Source: Vanessa cardui
Taxonomy: Eukaryota; Arthropoda; Insecta; Lepidoptera; Nymphalidae
Length of the DNA: 64,000 bases
Direction: 5' to 3'
Assembly (NCBI RefSeq): GCF_905220365.1
Contig: NC_061132.1
Span: 1,240,001 to 1,304,000 of the forward strand
The notes below the pieces were generated by a model that worked only from the letters and a program-made list of their open reading frames with translations, was not told the DNA's origin and did not search any database. Position numbers and translations under genes: made by a program. Positions 1-11,530 of this stretch are shown here, one piece after another. Within the stretch, counting starts at the first letter, position 1, and each line of letters opens with the position of its first letter.

Positions 1-607
1 TAGGCACAAATACCTAAATTCTTCGATTCCAAGGTTTGTGCCGGTGTCAGAAATGGTTGATAAATTGTTACAGAGCCAATGTAGATGGACAGTGGAAACC
101 AATTACCATTGACCTGTCATTGACAACTGTGTATCTTTATAACGCGCGTGAGAAATTCTACATCATAATTAAAAGTATTTTTAATTAATTACAATAAAAA
201 CAATGCACCTATTTATTAATAAAATAATAGTAATGAATACGATACTAATTACTCTTTTTTCATAATTGAAACGTTCACAGTTTTAATTTGTAATAAAACA
301 AAATTTGTAAAATAAGGTAAGGTGTGAAGTTGTCTATTTCGAGCCGCTTGTTTCGGCATGCGCGTGCGCATCAAAAATTCACTCTTAACATTTTTTCATA
401 ACAAACTTAACAAAATATAACTTATTAAAAAAATAAGATTATCGTAGTGAATGTAATTTAGTTACATGTAACATTATTATTTTAACTTAAGATAATTTAT
501 GACATTAAATGTCACAACTTAGGTGCAGCATCGGCGAATTCGTAAATCTTTATGCAAACGTAATAATTTGTAATGTTATATACCCAGATACATTTTTAAT
601 TTGTTGA
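1..607. other. AT-rich non-coding stretch
   Basis: No coding frame of note. A GC-rich palindromic site TGCGCGTGCGCA stands out at 359-370. Confidence 0.5.
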
Positions 608-618
608 TGCTTCATTTA

Positions 619-948
619 CAACAACAACAACATCAGCCTGTAAATTTCCCACTGCTGGGTTCAGGGAAAGGAGGCCCTTTGAGAAGAAGGTTTGGAACAT
701 ATTCCACCACACTGTTCCAATGCGGGTTGGTGGAATACACTTGTTTCCCTTGTACTTTGTTCCACAGAATTTCTATAAAATAAGACACATGCAGGTTTCC
801 TCACGATGTTTTCCTACCCCACCGAGCACGAGATGTGATAAACACAAATTAAGCACATGAATATTCAGTGGTGACTGGGTTTGAATCCGCAATCATCGGT
901 TAAGATGCACGCGTTCTAACCACTGGGCCATCTCTGCTCTACATCTAC
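619..948 (-). mobile_element. Family A (Metulj-like) tRNA-SINE, full length
   Basis: Antisense copy. The sense 3' end with a CAA/TTG repeat tail is at the left, and the tRNA-like head with box A (GGCCCAGTGGTTAGAACGCG) is at the right near 905-935. Flanked by a perfect 11-bp direct repeat TGCTTCATTTA at 608-618 and 949-959, taken as the target-site duplication. About 20 extra bases near 745-765 are absent from the other copies. Confidence 0.85.
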
Positions 949-959
949 TGCTTCATTTA

Positions 960-1439
960 AATTGTGTCGTGTTTTACTCTTATATATAGTTTCCGTTTTC
1001 TTAACGTATGTGACTATTATTTGTAATACGCAAATGTTTTTGATATCCGCTTAATATGTGAAAGGAAAACTTTAAGGACAGATTTAATGGACAATCACTG
1101 AATGTTACCGACAATCGCTCTTTGTACATAATTTACTTCAATATTAATCATTTTAAGAATGTGTGCGTGCGTAGCTTGTATGTGTGAATTAATTTTAAAA
1201 ATGGAATCATGTGCATTGTTTGTATTTAATGAGTTTCGTGACATCAGATTGATCGGATACTTTGTATGTTACATTTATTATATTAAAGTGGAACCTCTAA
1301 ATATAATAACTCTATGGTCGAAACCTCTTTGAATGCATAACGATTACTTTAATACAACTGATCATCTTTTGACAATTCTTAGTCATACGTATTTTTTTAA
1401 CAATGATTATTTTAAATACCAAAGTAACAAGACCCATGG
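960..1439. other. No gene or repeat recognised
   Basis: AT-rich sequence without a long open frame or similarity to the families seen elsewhere in the window. Confidence 0.4.
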
Positions 1440-1670
1440 TCAGATTGCTTGTATCTTGACTAAAGATAGTGGGTTCCCATCCGAGGACGAACCAAGAAGT
1501 TTTTATTAGCTTAATTCGCGTTTCTAATTCATCTCGTGCGACGGTAAATATATCACAAGCCCACCTATGTGGATTGGAAGAAATTCTGTGCCATGTATGC
1601 CAACCCAGATTGAAACAGCATGGTAATATCATCTCTAAACTCTATTCAAGAGGAAAGATGGCTTTTCCTT
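1440..1670 (+). mobile_element. Old, heavily mutated family A SINE
   Basis: Recognised by order rather than identity. A decayed box B (GGGTTCCCATCC) at about 1470 is followed by TTCTAATTCATCTCGTGC (1524 on), GCCAACCCAGATTGAAACAGC (near 1600), and a purine-rich GAGGAAAGA stretch, the same sequence of blocks as in intact copies. Two overlapping short open frames here are chance products. Confidence 0.6.
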
Positions 1671-2974
1671 GATTATAATTGGCTATTAGTATACTATTCT
1701 TTAAAGTAAAAAGAAAGTTGCATCAATCAAAAATAAGAATCCCATTCGTATTTATATTTATTTGCTTATTTGAATAATTATACTATCGTAAAAATTATAA
1801 AATTTTAATAAAATTTGCAACGCAAGATTTACACTGACTATAATATAATTTAAACACTAATATCTAACTCTATGTATTAATAACATGGATGAGTCACGAA
1901 GGCTCATCACGAACGAATCAAGAGTCGATTAGGATGCGCAAGCGCATAGCGCTGCGTGCGCAAGACTCCGGGTAGACTACGATTGCCTAATACAGATACA
2001 GGGACGAACGGACTGTACAATTATTTAATTTAGCATGATTGTAAAGTAATAAATATATTTGTTAAAAATATAATTGTAGATATTATTAAAATATATATTT
2101 AATTATATATTGTATTCAATGTCTTATAACATAAGTTACTTTAAGCGAGGCGTTAAGAGGAGTTTATTCTTGCTGACCGTCTTAGTTTTAAAGACTACCA
2201 CTTACCATCAGATAGTGTGGACTAATATACTTACTCGGTTTATAAAAAAAATCATCAAATCAGAATATTTTTATAACAACACTTAAAATACATATTTATT
2301 GACAATAATCGCGACCCTTCTTAGCTTCAATTGGGTACCATTTTTTAATTAAGAATATGACGAATTTATACCCTATAGCATTAAGAAATAATATTCTTTC
2401 CACCAGTATTATTTTCCAGACCCCACAAACAAACAAACATGCCTCTGTATAATATATAAGAAAATAAACATTAATTGTAGATATAATAACAAATTGTTTT
2501 AATTATATATATAATTGTGTGTTGTATTAGTTCGGGCCGTGCGTGTAAGGCGAGCTGAATATTAATTCGGCTACTTATATGAGCTCTAACGCTCCGCTTT
2601 CACTTGCTTTGATATGCACTGCACCGACGTGCGGTTAGGCGAAATTTGCATATATTATATATTGTTAATGATAATTCTTATGAGGGTAACATAGTGGTAT
2701 TATCCTAGATTAACATATATTTATATCTACACATAAATATCTTTAAATCAATAGAATCTTGCAACGATAAATTATAGTGCGTTCCGTGCAGGCTGGTGAA
2801 ATTGATCCGGGGAATGATTCTGAGCAAAGCCAATTTATTTTTCCATATACAGGGTGTTTGCGTTTCCATTGTAATGGGTCTTAATTGTACCCAAAATTAA
2901 GGTTAAACGAGATTACCATCTTCTAGGCATTAAATCGTCTAACATAAGTGACGAGCGTTTAGAAACGTTTAGTA
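1671..2974. other. AT-rich stretch with two GC-richer patches
   Basis: Patches at about 1880-2000 and 2520-2645 stand out from the AT background. The first contains TGCGCAAGCGCA at 1935-1946 followed by another GC palindrome, AGCGCT, near 1949-1954. No gene was seen. Confidence 0.45.
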
Positions 2975-3165
2975 TTTGTCGCGCGCGGCTTTGCTCGCGT
3001 TTTAGGGGGTTTTTTGACACGTATTAGCCAAAAAGATAACCTATGTCCTTTCTTGGAGTCAAAATTTGCTTCATACCAAATTTCATCAATTCATTGGTTT
3101 GGTCGTGAAAGAACGACATACAGACATACAGACAGTTACTTTCACATTTATAATATATAACATAC
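2975..3165 (-). repeat. Family D repeat
   Basis: Antisense copy, near full length. It contains CCTATGTCCTTTCTTGGAG, ATACCAAATTTCATCAA and a CATACAGACA microsatellite-like run before GTTACTTTCACATTTATAA, which are the complements of the conserved D blocks. The sense 3' end is at the left, with GCGCGCGGCTTTGCTCGCG. Confidence 0.75.
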
Positions 3166-4429
3166 GTAAGTAGGTATAAGATTCACTAAATATACCTACG
3201 AGTAGGCTTTTACCGAGAGTAGTCTTAAAAACGCCTGTTTTTCTATACCGCTTTTTTATACGTTAGTGTACGTGTCCAAAAAGTTCACATATTTTATTCA
3301 CATATTTAAAAAAAAATCGCGTATCTTTTGTTTTTATTTAATAATTTACGATCGCATAATATGACAGTAAAGTGACGAGTTTGTTGGGAATTATGAAACT
3401 TTTCAACTCAGAACTACTATCATATATCACTTAATACATACATTTAAACATAATTCGAATAAGGAACAGGAAAAACAAAAGAAATAGAGAAGAAAAAAGA
3501 CGCGGAACAGTAATGTTGCTACACTAAAATAACAATTTAAAGTAAAAATAATACTTTATATTTACTGTGTCAATTATATACTTTAAACACATATATTAAG
3601 CACGTATAAATTCCAAATAATAATTCATTCATTGCTTCTTTAATTAAATTATTTTAATTTACAATTTACAAATTATGCAATGGCAGACGCTATACAGCCA
3701 AATGTATAATTATCTCCAGCTAACAATAAGTTGATTAAAACATACAAACATACTTCTTATCTTAAAACATCAGTATTGTAATGCTGTCAATGAAGTTAGT
3801 AATTAAAAAACAAGGCCACAACTTACCAAGGAGTTTATACTCCTTTGGGGGAATGCAATAAAAAAAATCAACTGCACCATCTAAAGTGATGGTATAATGG
3901 TATGAATAATCGCTAATCCTATGCCTTAGACCACAGCTCAAAGGTCACACGAATACTTAAGCAATGGTTTCCGTAAAAACTGCCCATTGTTGTGTTTCGA
4001 CATTACACACTAAGAGCTGGAATAGGGTTGTCACATTTTATTATAAAATAGAAATGTGCATGCACGAAATATTTATGAAAATCAAATTGATTAATTGAAA
4101 TCTTATTTAATTTAAAAATACATAAGAACTTGTAAGAAAATTCTGGTATAATATTTATAGTAAGATTAATTTAGTAATGTTTTGGCAGCCCTAGCTTATG
4201 AATAAGATATTCAACTAACAACTCATTAGATTCTAGGTTTCCCCTTTATTTCGTAACGTGATGATGTTCACGAGTCGACGTCGCCTTCAAAAACATTTCG
4301 CTTTTTTTCATTAATAATAATCTACACAAAGAAATAACGAGGATTTATTTTGTAATTGTCAAGAGGCTCTCCTAAACTTATACCAAGAATATACAGTTTG
4401 TTCCGAGGTTTAAAACATTAAAGTAAAGT
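3166..4429. other. No gene or recognisable repeat
   Basis: Strongly AT-rich, with no open frame longer than about 60 codons. Confidence 0.4.
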
Positions 4430-4556
4430 AACAGCCTGTAAATTTCCCACTGCTGAGATAAGGCCTCCTTTTCCATTAAGAAGAGGGTTCGGAACATATT
4501 CCACACGCTGTTCCAATGCGGGTTGGTGGAATGCACATGTGGCAGAATTTCGATGA
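4430..4556 (-). mobile_element. Family A SINE, 5'-truncated
   Basis: Antisense 3' half only, from AGCCTGTAAATTTCCCACTG to GGCAGAATTTCGATGAA. The tail abuts AAAGTAAAGTAA, so it belongs to the subgroup with an (ACTTT)n rather than (TTG)n tail. The head is missing and a family D fragment starts directly at the break. Confidence 0.8.
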
Positions 4557-4632
4557 ATGAATTGGTATGCAGAAAACTCGTACTCCAAGAAAGGACATAG
4601 ACTACCTTTTTGCCTAACACATGACAACTAGT
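4557..4632 (+). repeat. Family D fragment (3' part)
   Basis: Carries AATTGGTATGCAG, CTCCAAGAAAGGACATAG and TTGCCTAACACATGACAAC, the second half of D in sense. The 5' half is missing where it meets the truncated SINE. Confidence 0.65.
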
Positions 4633-4650
4633 TAGTATATAAATACTACG

Positions 4651-4820
4651 CCTTGCAGTTTCGTGATAGGAAACTTCGTATTTGGAATAACATCAATGGC
4701 ATATACATAGAACTCATACCAGAAGATGCAGCGCATTTCGAAAAAGGTTTTATATATCATATATACCCTTGCAGTTTTGTTAATGATAGAAAAGTTCGTA
4801 TTTGGAATAACGTCAATGGC
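4651..4820 (+). repeat. Two diverged direct repeats, about 118-bp period
   Basis: The block CCTTGCAGTTT..GTATTTGGAATAACATCAATGGC at about 4651-4700 recurs at about 4769-4820 with several changes and small indels. It occurs nowhere else in the window. Confidence 0.7.
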
Positions 4821-4849
4821 GCCGATTACCAAGATCTTCAGTAACTAAT

Positions 4850-5128
4850 GAGCCGAGATGGCCCAGTGGTTAGAACGCGTGCATCTTAACCGATGATTGC
4901 TGGTTCAAACCCAGGCAAGCACCACTGAATATTCAATGCTTAATTTGTGTTTATAATTCATCTCGCGTTCGGCGGTGAAGGAAAACATCACGAGGAAACT
5001 GCATGTGCCTAATTTCATAGAAATTGCATTGAAAAAGCGTGGTAGAATAAGTTCCAAACCTTCTCCACAAAGGGAGAGGAGGCCTAAGCCCAGCAGTGGG
5101 AAATTTACAGGCTGTTGGAGTTGTTGTT
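4850..5128 (+). mobile_element. Family A SINE, full length
   Basis: The head GAGCCGAGATGGCCCAGTGG carries box A, and GGTTCAAACCC carries box B. The body follows in standard order to CAGCAGTGGGAAATTTACAG and a short TTG tail. No clear target duplication was found. Confidence 0.85.
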
Positions 5129-7609
5129 ACCTAATAATTATGTACAATTAAAATATAAAGCATCCTATGTTATAATTTACAACATATTTAGTTTCATAAC
5201 CCGTCCAGTGGTACGAGTATGATTGAGCAACAAATGTGCAAGCGGTTTTTGGTAACGAGATATCATACCTTCAAATCTGAAGACATCAGATTAGAGACAC
5301 AAATTATTTCTTTGAAGATAGATACACTTCCGAGATTGAAAATATTCTCGCGTTTATCATTCAGATCAGCATCGTGTACCGACAGCAAAAACATTACATT
5401 AAATAAAAATCAAATCCTTTTAAAAATAAGTTCATACTTCTATAAAAGGTAAAACCTATTAAAAGTAAGTAGTAAGTAACCTATACAAATGGATAGTTTA
5501 CAAGGTATGTTGTCAAAACGTGCTGGCGACAAAAGAAACGTATGCTTAGTACTTACTACAGTATACAGTTATCAATTAATATTTCAATTTAGGAACAAAA
5601 CGACCTGTCAATGCTTAACAGTCAACATCAAGTCACTCCTCAGTCAATGTAAAATAGAAAATCCAGTTGAGTTTCTTTCGCCGGTTCCAGACTTATCTGA
5701 CTTATAATTAAATAAATCCAACACACCTAAATTGACAAAATATTTATAGTCATGTTTTTATCTCAAAATAAATCGAATATCAATTTGACGACTGTACGAA
5801 TCAATAGCAATCGTTTTTTAGTAATCAGAAGTTTGCTATAAGCTTTTAACGATGTATATAATAAAACATTGCGAATTAGCAAAAAAATCGATACAAAAGT
5901 AAAACAATGGAACGAGAAATCGAAGAAAGGGAAAGCCACTGCCGGGTCACGTGTGATTAACAAAAAAAAAGCACAATAGACTTGTTCAGCGATAAAATCT
6001 CGCAAATGTTCGATTTACATAATTTCCTACTAATATTTTTCCCAACATCGATTTAATTCGAATAATGCGAATTCGTTAAAAAGTAGAAATGCATGGGAAT
6101 TCTGTTATGTCAACAGTACAAGTGTTGTTAGTAACATTTGCGCAAGCGCATTTAATTGTCATTATTATGGCCTTAATACACATTACTTTCACAACAATTT
6201 TTATTTTTTCTATTTGGATGTAATCTATTTATGCATCACTAATTATATTGTAGTAAAACAGTTTTTTTCCAATTAAGGATAAATTTGCACGCATAATGCG
6301 TAGGGTTTGCAAAACAATAAAATTTAAAGAGCTTGAATATTTATACACTTTATATAATATTAGCGTAGAAAAAATTACAATATTTAAATTATTTATGTTA
6401 CTGCGAAACTGGGTATATAAATTAACATACTACATTATATATTGCACAAGTTACAAGAATAAGAAACGAAAATAGAATTCCTTTCGTATTCTTGTGATAT
6501 ATTGACAAACGACTTACGGTGATATGCGATTTGATACGTGTGTCCTAAAATCTACCTCTACAGAAAATATTATTTATTTGCGTACTGTTACAAGTACCTT
6601 AAACAGTATATAATTAAGTCGACTGAAATAAATTGGAAACATATATTTTTGATTTATGAGCAACTGACAGACATAAGAAACGCACTCTCTGAGTACTTTC
6701 AGGCCGATCTTCCTGCTATGTGTGGGAATGATTTGCGAAACGGGACGGAAATGTGTAACGGGGAATCGCGCGCTATTTTATTTGACCAATGAGCGTGCGC
6801 CGTTCTTGGGCTAGCCGTCAGATAGTGTCAAGTCAATTTCTGAGCGCATATAATGATAGTGATGCTTATTACCAAGATGGGATGTCAAAAATGACACATG
6901 ACATACGACGATTGCAAGTCAACTTATTTTTTTTTAAATCAAAAACAAAAGCGAAGCAAACACTTTTTTGTTCAACCTTAATGCTGGTTAAGCGTATAAA
7001 GTTACTTTAATCGTCTTTCGTAGTAATATAATTCAATATATAAATAGTTGACATGGAATATAGATTTGACAACCCTAGCTGATGTTGAAATTTGCAGATT
7101 ATTGTATAATATGATTACCACAAAAGTGCAACAGCTTGCATCACTTATTTTGGCATCAGTGCTGGCTAGTGGCAATTGAATTCGGAATATTTATCGTTTA
7201 GCGTCATACACAATCATTTTTAGAATTACATACATCCGATTTCTAAGTTAAATTGAATAATTAATAAGTTTAGTTAACATTGTACATCCTACCTAACATT
7301 AATAATTCGAAAGTAGGTTTGATGGTTTGTTACGCTTTCGCGTCTTAACAACACATCTGATTATCATAAAATATTGCATACACACTGTCAGGGCTCTGAA
7401 AAGGATATACGGAACCTAACACCTTCCCTTTCTAATCGGGAAAACCCTGGTAAACAATTAGAAATACCTCACAAATTTATCAATTAAATATAAGTATGTG
7501 TATAAGTACAGTGTAATAATATAACATAATAATAATATATGTACCGTATTGCAGATTTTATATTTATTTATTGTTCTATTTATTAAGTTTATACTTATAT
7601 TTAAACAGG
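5129..7609. other. No gene supported
   Basis: Mostly AT-rich. Open frames of 72-84 codons at 5219-5452, 5489-5707, 6538-6792 and 6789-7010 show no family similarity and a composition like the background. TTGAGTTTCTTTCGCCGG near 5667 looks like a scrap of a family F tail. TGCGCAAGCGCA recurs at 6139-6150. A GC-richer patch at 6690-6830 contains a CCAAT box at 6786-6790 and could be regulatory. Confidence 0.4.
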
Positions 7610-7782
7610 AGTGCTGTCAGTTTGTCTGTCTGTATGTTACTTGTCACGGCCAAACAACGAAACCGAACCTTAGTATAAAGCCAGATGGAGTTGAAATTCA
7701 CCAAGGAAGGACATACGCCCTTTTGTCTAACTTGTCCTTAAAATGCGAACGAAGCCGAGGGCCACGACTAGTTTCTAATGTG
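7610..7782 (+). repeat. Family D repeat, diverged
   Basis: TTTGTCTGTCTGTATG, CCAAGGAAGGACATA and GCGAACGAAGCCGAGG appear in the order of family D, ending ACTAGT. Confidence 0.6.
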
Positions 7783-8102
7783 TAATATTAATGTTTCAAC
7801 GATTATAATGATACTTGTAATGATTGTAACGTTGTCACTGAATTAATTATATTTCAACGCTCAAAGGAAATCCTGGTTATAAATTGAATTATGTTCTCTT
7901 AACGTTGTATTATTTTAAAGTATACTTAATTCAATGACTCTATCTTGATCTACGCCCGGTCAGAAATTAGTCACGATTGGCTGCGCAGATACAGTTTTTA
8001 AGAACAAAAGAGGAATGTGCGCAACTCAGACTAGAGATGTGATCACGCATATTGCGAGGTCAAAATTACATAAGTCAATTATTGTTATTATTTTTGTAAT
8101 AG

Positions 8103-8306
8103 AAATTTGCTGTCGAAACGCTTGGTCCTTGGAGTAGTGGTGCAAAAAGCTTCATCAAAAGTATAACACCTCGCCTCATTGCCTCCACTTTTGACAGGAG
8201 GGCTGGTTCGTTTTTTGCCCAGAGGATCGGAATTGCGATTCAACGGGGAAATGCTGCTAGCATTCTTGCCACTATTCCACGCGGTCAAGATTTATATAGT
8301 AACTAG
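8103..8306 (+). pseudogene. 5'-truncated LINE open frame remnant (family J)
   Basis: A 67-codon open frame without a start Met, bounded by TAG at 8100-8102 and TAG at 8304-8306. It contains ETLGPWSSGAKSF, then DRRAGSFFAQRIGIAIQRGN and AASILATIPRG. The pattern LETLGPW...QRIxIAIQRGNAAS is one I recall from the C-terminal tail of non-LTR retrotransposon polyproteins in many invertebrates; the exact clade is unverified. About 90 bases of AT-rich 3' sequence follow. Related fragments lie at 17380 and 24745. Confidence 0.6.
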
Positions 8307-8604
8307 TTTTAGTTCATATTTGTATATATATATTTAAGCATTTAATGTTGTTAATTCTTATGTTAATAAAGATATTATTGTTATTTTCTACTGTTTCATG
8401 TGTTTGAATGTTATTTAGACTAACTACAGGCCAATTAACATTGCGCAGAAGATGTCTGATGGTTAGTTTTAATGGTAGATGTTTGTAGTGGTAGGGTTGT
8501 GAAATCCGTCAAGCACGAGCTACATTCTTAAGCTATGGTTAAGATTTCTCACAGATAAAAATAAATATTTTAATAAACATTAAGGTTTTCTCATTTAAAG
8601 ATAA

Positions 8605-8670
8605 AAGGTAATTTACTGAGTTCCTTGCCGATTCTTCTCGGTCTTCTCTACTCTCCGAAACGTTTATAAC
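8605..8670 (+). repeat. Family F LINE 3' tail fragment
   Basis: TTTACTGAGTTCCTTGCCG and ATTCTTCTCGGTCTTCTCTA match the conserved 3' UTR blocks of the LINE seen at 13560-13700, here in the opposite orientation. Confidence 0.55.
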
Positions 8671-9437
8671 TTTATATTTAATTCCACACTGTATCGTGAT
8701 GATTCATTAGTATTTTAATGAGCTTACCTCAGTGAAGAATATTTGGATTTGCGTAAAAAGATTTTATGAAAATACTCTTCAACATACCTATATAAGAATC
8801 TGTACTAAAATTGGCGTGTTACTGAAACAAGTACAACTACAAACTAGTAAAAAACCGACATCTTTGTTTAATGTCAATTAATGACGTAAATTTTGTTTTG
8901 GGCAGTCCTTACGGAAGGCTAAAATAGCACTTACTATTTTTTAAATATCCGAAAACTGGTGCATCGAAAAAGGATAAACAATTACATTCGGTATCTGTCT
9001 CAAGTTTCAGATCATAATATATCTAAAATATACATCAATAACCTAGCATATTCATCGTCAATATCACTCCAAATTCTCAAATCGACATTTTCTATTCGCC
9101 TTTTCTGAGCTATTTGGCTGCTAGTTTATACATGTATTTTTGGTTAAATAGGGACACAAAAGTGTACTATATTAAATTTTTATTATATCAAACAATACTT
9201 TAAACATTTTTAAATAATATCTTGTAAATAATATTTCCACTATAAAAAAGGTATACTCTAACAATTCACGGTATTTAATTGTGCGTTTTTGTTATGATAG
9301 AAGTTAAACATACTAGTTTCACTTTCCTTCAAATAACGTATATCATACGTCTTGTAATATTATAATTATTAAGATAAACATATACACGTATGGACTTGTA
9401 ACGCCGAACTTTCGATAATTTATACTGCAAGCAGTAA
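8671..9437. other. No gene or repeat recognised
   Basis: AT-rich, with no notable structure. Confidence 0.4.
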
Positions 9438-9494
9438 TATGTGAAATGGGCTCGTGGTTAGAATACGTGAGTCTTAAGCGAAGATTGTAGGTTT
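9438..9494 (+). mobile_element. Family A SINE head, degraded
   Basis: GGGCTCGTGGTTAGAATACG followed by TGAGTCTTAAGCGAAGATTG resembles box A and the following tRNA-like bases. It stops near box B, where a family D piece begins. Confidence 0.5.
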
Positions 9495-9755
9495 GTCGCC
9501 TGCGGTTTGTTTACTCGCGTTTTTGATTGTTGGTTGTCAGGCTAAAAAAGGAGTTTGAAAAAGCGAAGGCAGATAGACAGACTCTGTCTGTTTGTCTCTC
9601 TTTCACTATCAAACGAACGAAGCGAATTTCATGAAATTTGATGAGCAGTAAACTTGAACTGCAAGAAAGGACAAAGGCTACTTTTTCTGCCAACCCATGA
9701 TATTGGTTATCATAACCCTTAAAACGTAATGTCGCGGGCGAAAAGTAGTATACGA
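9495..9755. repeat. Two family D pieces in inverted order
   Basis: 9495-9550 is antisense D tail (CGCCTGCGGTTTG..ACTCGCG..GTTGGTTGTCAGG). From about 9575 to 9755 a sense D follows (GACTCTGTCTGTTTGTCTC, GAAATTTGATGAGCAG, AAGAAAGGACAAAGG, TCGCGGGCG). Together they form a potential foldback. Confidence 0.65.
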
Positions 9756-9774
9756 TAATCGAATACAAATAATT

Positions 9775-10060
9775 TGTTTTTTTTTATTGTATAGGTTGGC
9801 GGACGAGCATGTGGGCCACCTGATGGAAAGTGGTCACCATCACCCATAGAATGATGCTGTAAGAAATATTAACTATTCCTTACATCGTTAATGAACCTTG
9901 GAAACTAAGATGTCATGTCCCTTGTGCCTATAGTTACACTGGCTCACTCACCCTTCAAACCGGAACACAACAATACTGAGTACTGTTATTTAGCGGTAGA
10001 ATAACTGATGAGTGGGTGGTACCTACCCAGACGGGCTTGCACAAAGCCCTACCACCAAGA
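9775..10060 (+). repeat. Family B repeat, near full length
   Basis: Runs from a poly-T/TATAGGTTGGCGGACGAGC start to CCCTACCACCAAG. It contains TCACCCTTCAAACCGGAACA and GATGAGTGGGTGGTACC. A short deletion lies in the middle, near 9890. No Pol III promoter is apparent, so classification is open. Confidence 0.8.
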
Positions 10061-10399
10061 AAAATATTTCTATTTGTGTCAAATATTTGTCGAACTTTAT
10101 AAATACATCCATTAAATTCTAGTCTAAATGCACTTAAGTGAAAGTTGAAATACGTATTCAAAATGGAAACATTACTTATTGTCTGCTAAAAACCTAACGA
10201 CCACCTTTTACAGGTTCGGAAAACGAAGGCATGTATTTTACATTTAGAAAGTCATAAGTTATGAACATTCCTTAAATCCTTTTTGATCTTTTATTATTAA
10301 AGCTAACTTGATCGATATAAGAGAAATTGACGTTACAGAAACAAATTTGTAAAACAAATTATGTCATTGTTTTAAATATATTTTATTTAATATATTAAT

Positions 10400-10558
10400 C
10401 TATGAACTGGCAAACAGGATAAGTGGTCACCACATTGGTACGATAAAAAATATTGACATCGCGCCATCAACTTTGGGATTAATATATTTGGAGGTAGAAT
10501 ATTACAAGAGTAGATGGTACCCAGACCGGTTTCCACGAAGACCAACCATCGAGGAAAT
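10400..10558 (+). repeat. Family B repeat, old fragment
   Basis: AGTGGTCACCACATTGG, CGCGCCATCAACTTTGGG and GATGGTACCCAGACC keep the order of family B with large deletions. Confidence 0.5.
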
Positions 10559-10849
10559 AATTGTTATGCTCATAAATGTTTTTTTACGTGATTAGTTAGT
10601 CACAATCATGATTCCGTGACGACCGCCGAGGAGGCGGAGGAACTAAGAAATACAGTTTTTTTTTTGGTGTACCTACTTGGACACGATCTTTGTGCTCACC
10701 AGCACATCTCAGATCACCTACTACATGTGCATAACGCATAACGCCTTATTCCAGCGAAAGGCTGAAAAATCAAACTCTATTTTCTTGTTTTAAATTTACA
10801 AACCAATGAAGACACAATGGTTTTTAACGGAACATTCGCTATTTAAGCT
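10559..10849. other. No gene or repeat recognised
   Basis: A GC-richer patch at about 10665-10760 is unassigned. Confidence 0.35.
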
Positions 10850-10985
10850 CAAACTCAAATTCCTTCATTCAAGGAGGATTACACTCATTGATGGTCAAAT
10901 TAAACACTACCACCGGTTCGTAAAAAGGAACACCCTGACCTGAGAAGAACGGGCGAAAGAAACTCAGCGAGTCTCTTTTTACATA
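10850..10985 (-). repeat. Family F LINE 3' tail
   Basis: Antisense. ACTACCACCGGTTCGTAAA, CTGAGAAGAACGGGCGAAAG and AACTCAGCGAGTCTCTTTT are the complement of the tail region of the LINE at 13560. It ends where the 119-bp repeat begins. Confidence 0.65.
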
Positions 10986-10987
10986 TG

Positions 10988-11106
10988 GAACATGAATAGA
11001 ATAAGCCAGGAGGCGACAATTCATCCCAAGGTGTGCTATCAATCATAAACATCGCTTAACGTTTTCAATCACGGTAATAAATAGTATGTTGTATATGTAT
11101 ATCAAT
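10988..11106 (+). repeat. Left copy of a 119-bp direct repeat flanking a SINE
   Basis: From GAACATGAATAG to TGTATATCAAT. The partner at 11412-11530 differs at about 4 of 119 positions, with no length difference. Confidence 0.85.
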
Positions 11107-11411
11107 ATATGAGTCAAGATGGCCCAGTGGTAAGAATACGTGCATCTTAATCGATGATTGCGGGTTCGAACCCAGGCAAGCACTGCTGATTCATGTGCTT
11201 AATTTGTCTTTATAATTCATCTCGTGCTCAGCGGTGAAGGAAAACATCGTGAGGAAACCTGCATGTGACAAATTTCATAGAAATTCTGCCACATGTGCAT
11301 TTCAATAACCCGCATTAGAACAGCGTGGTGGAATATGTTCCAAAAAACCTTCTCCTCAAAGCGAGAGGAGGCCTTTAGCCCAGCAGTGGGAATTTACAGG
11401 CTGTTTTTGTT
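11107..11411 (+). mobile_element. Family A SINE between 119-bp direct repeats
   Basis: Full-length sense copy. Box A is in GATGGCCCAGTGGTAAG, box B in GGGTTCGAACCCAGG, with the standard body and a short T-rich/TTG end. The flanking direct repeats begin exactly at its two ends, as a target duplication would, but are about ten times longer than usual. Confidence 0.85.
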
Positions 11412-11530
11412 GAACATGAATAGAAATAGCCAGGAGGCGACCATTCATCCCAAGGTGTGCTATCAATCATAAACATCGCTTAACGTTTTCAATTACGGTA
11501 ATAAATAGTATGTTGTATATGTATATCAAT
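11412..11530 (+). repeat. Right copy of the 119-bp direct repeat
   Basis: Same sequence as 10988-11106 with about four substitutions. It starts directly after the SINE tail. Confidence 0.85.

Noticed and set aside
4850..4925. Functional tRNA gene
   Set aside because: The sequence has box A and box B but belongs to a dispersed SINE family, with a diverged cloverleaf and a long body after box B.
5489..5707. Possible small spliced gene starting ATGGATAGTTTACAAG with a GT...AG interval
   Set aside because: The joined frame ends after a few codons, other frames are open by chance, and the downstream part contains a family F tail scrap.
6538..6792. 84-codon open frame as a coding exon
   Set aside because: No similarity, AT-rich codon use in its first half, no splice sites to support it.
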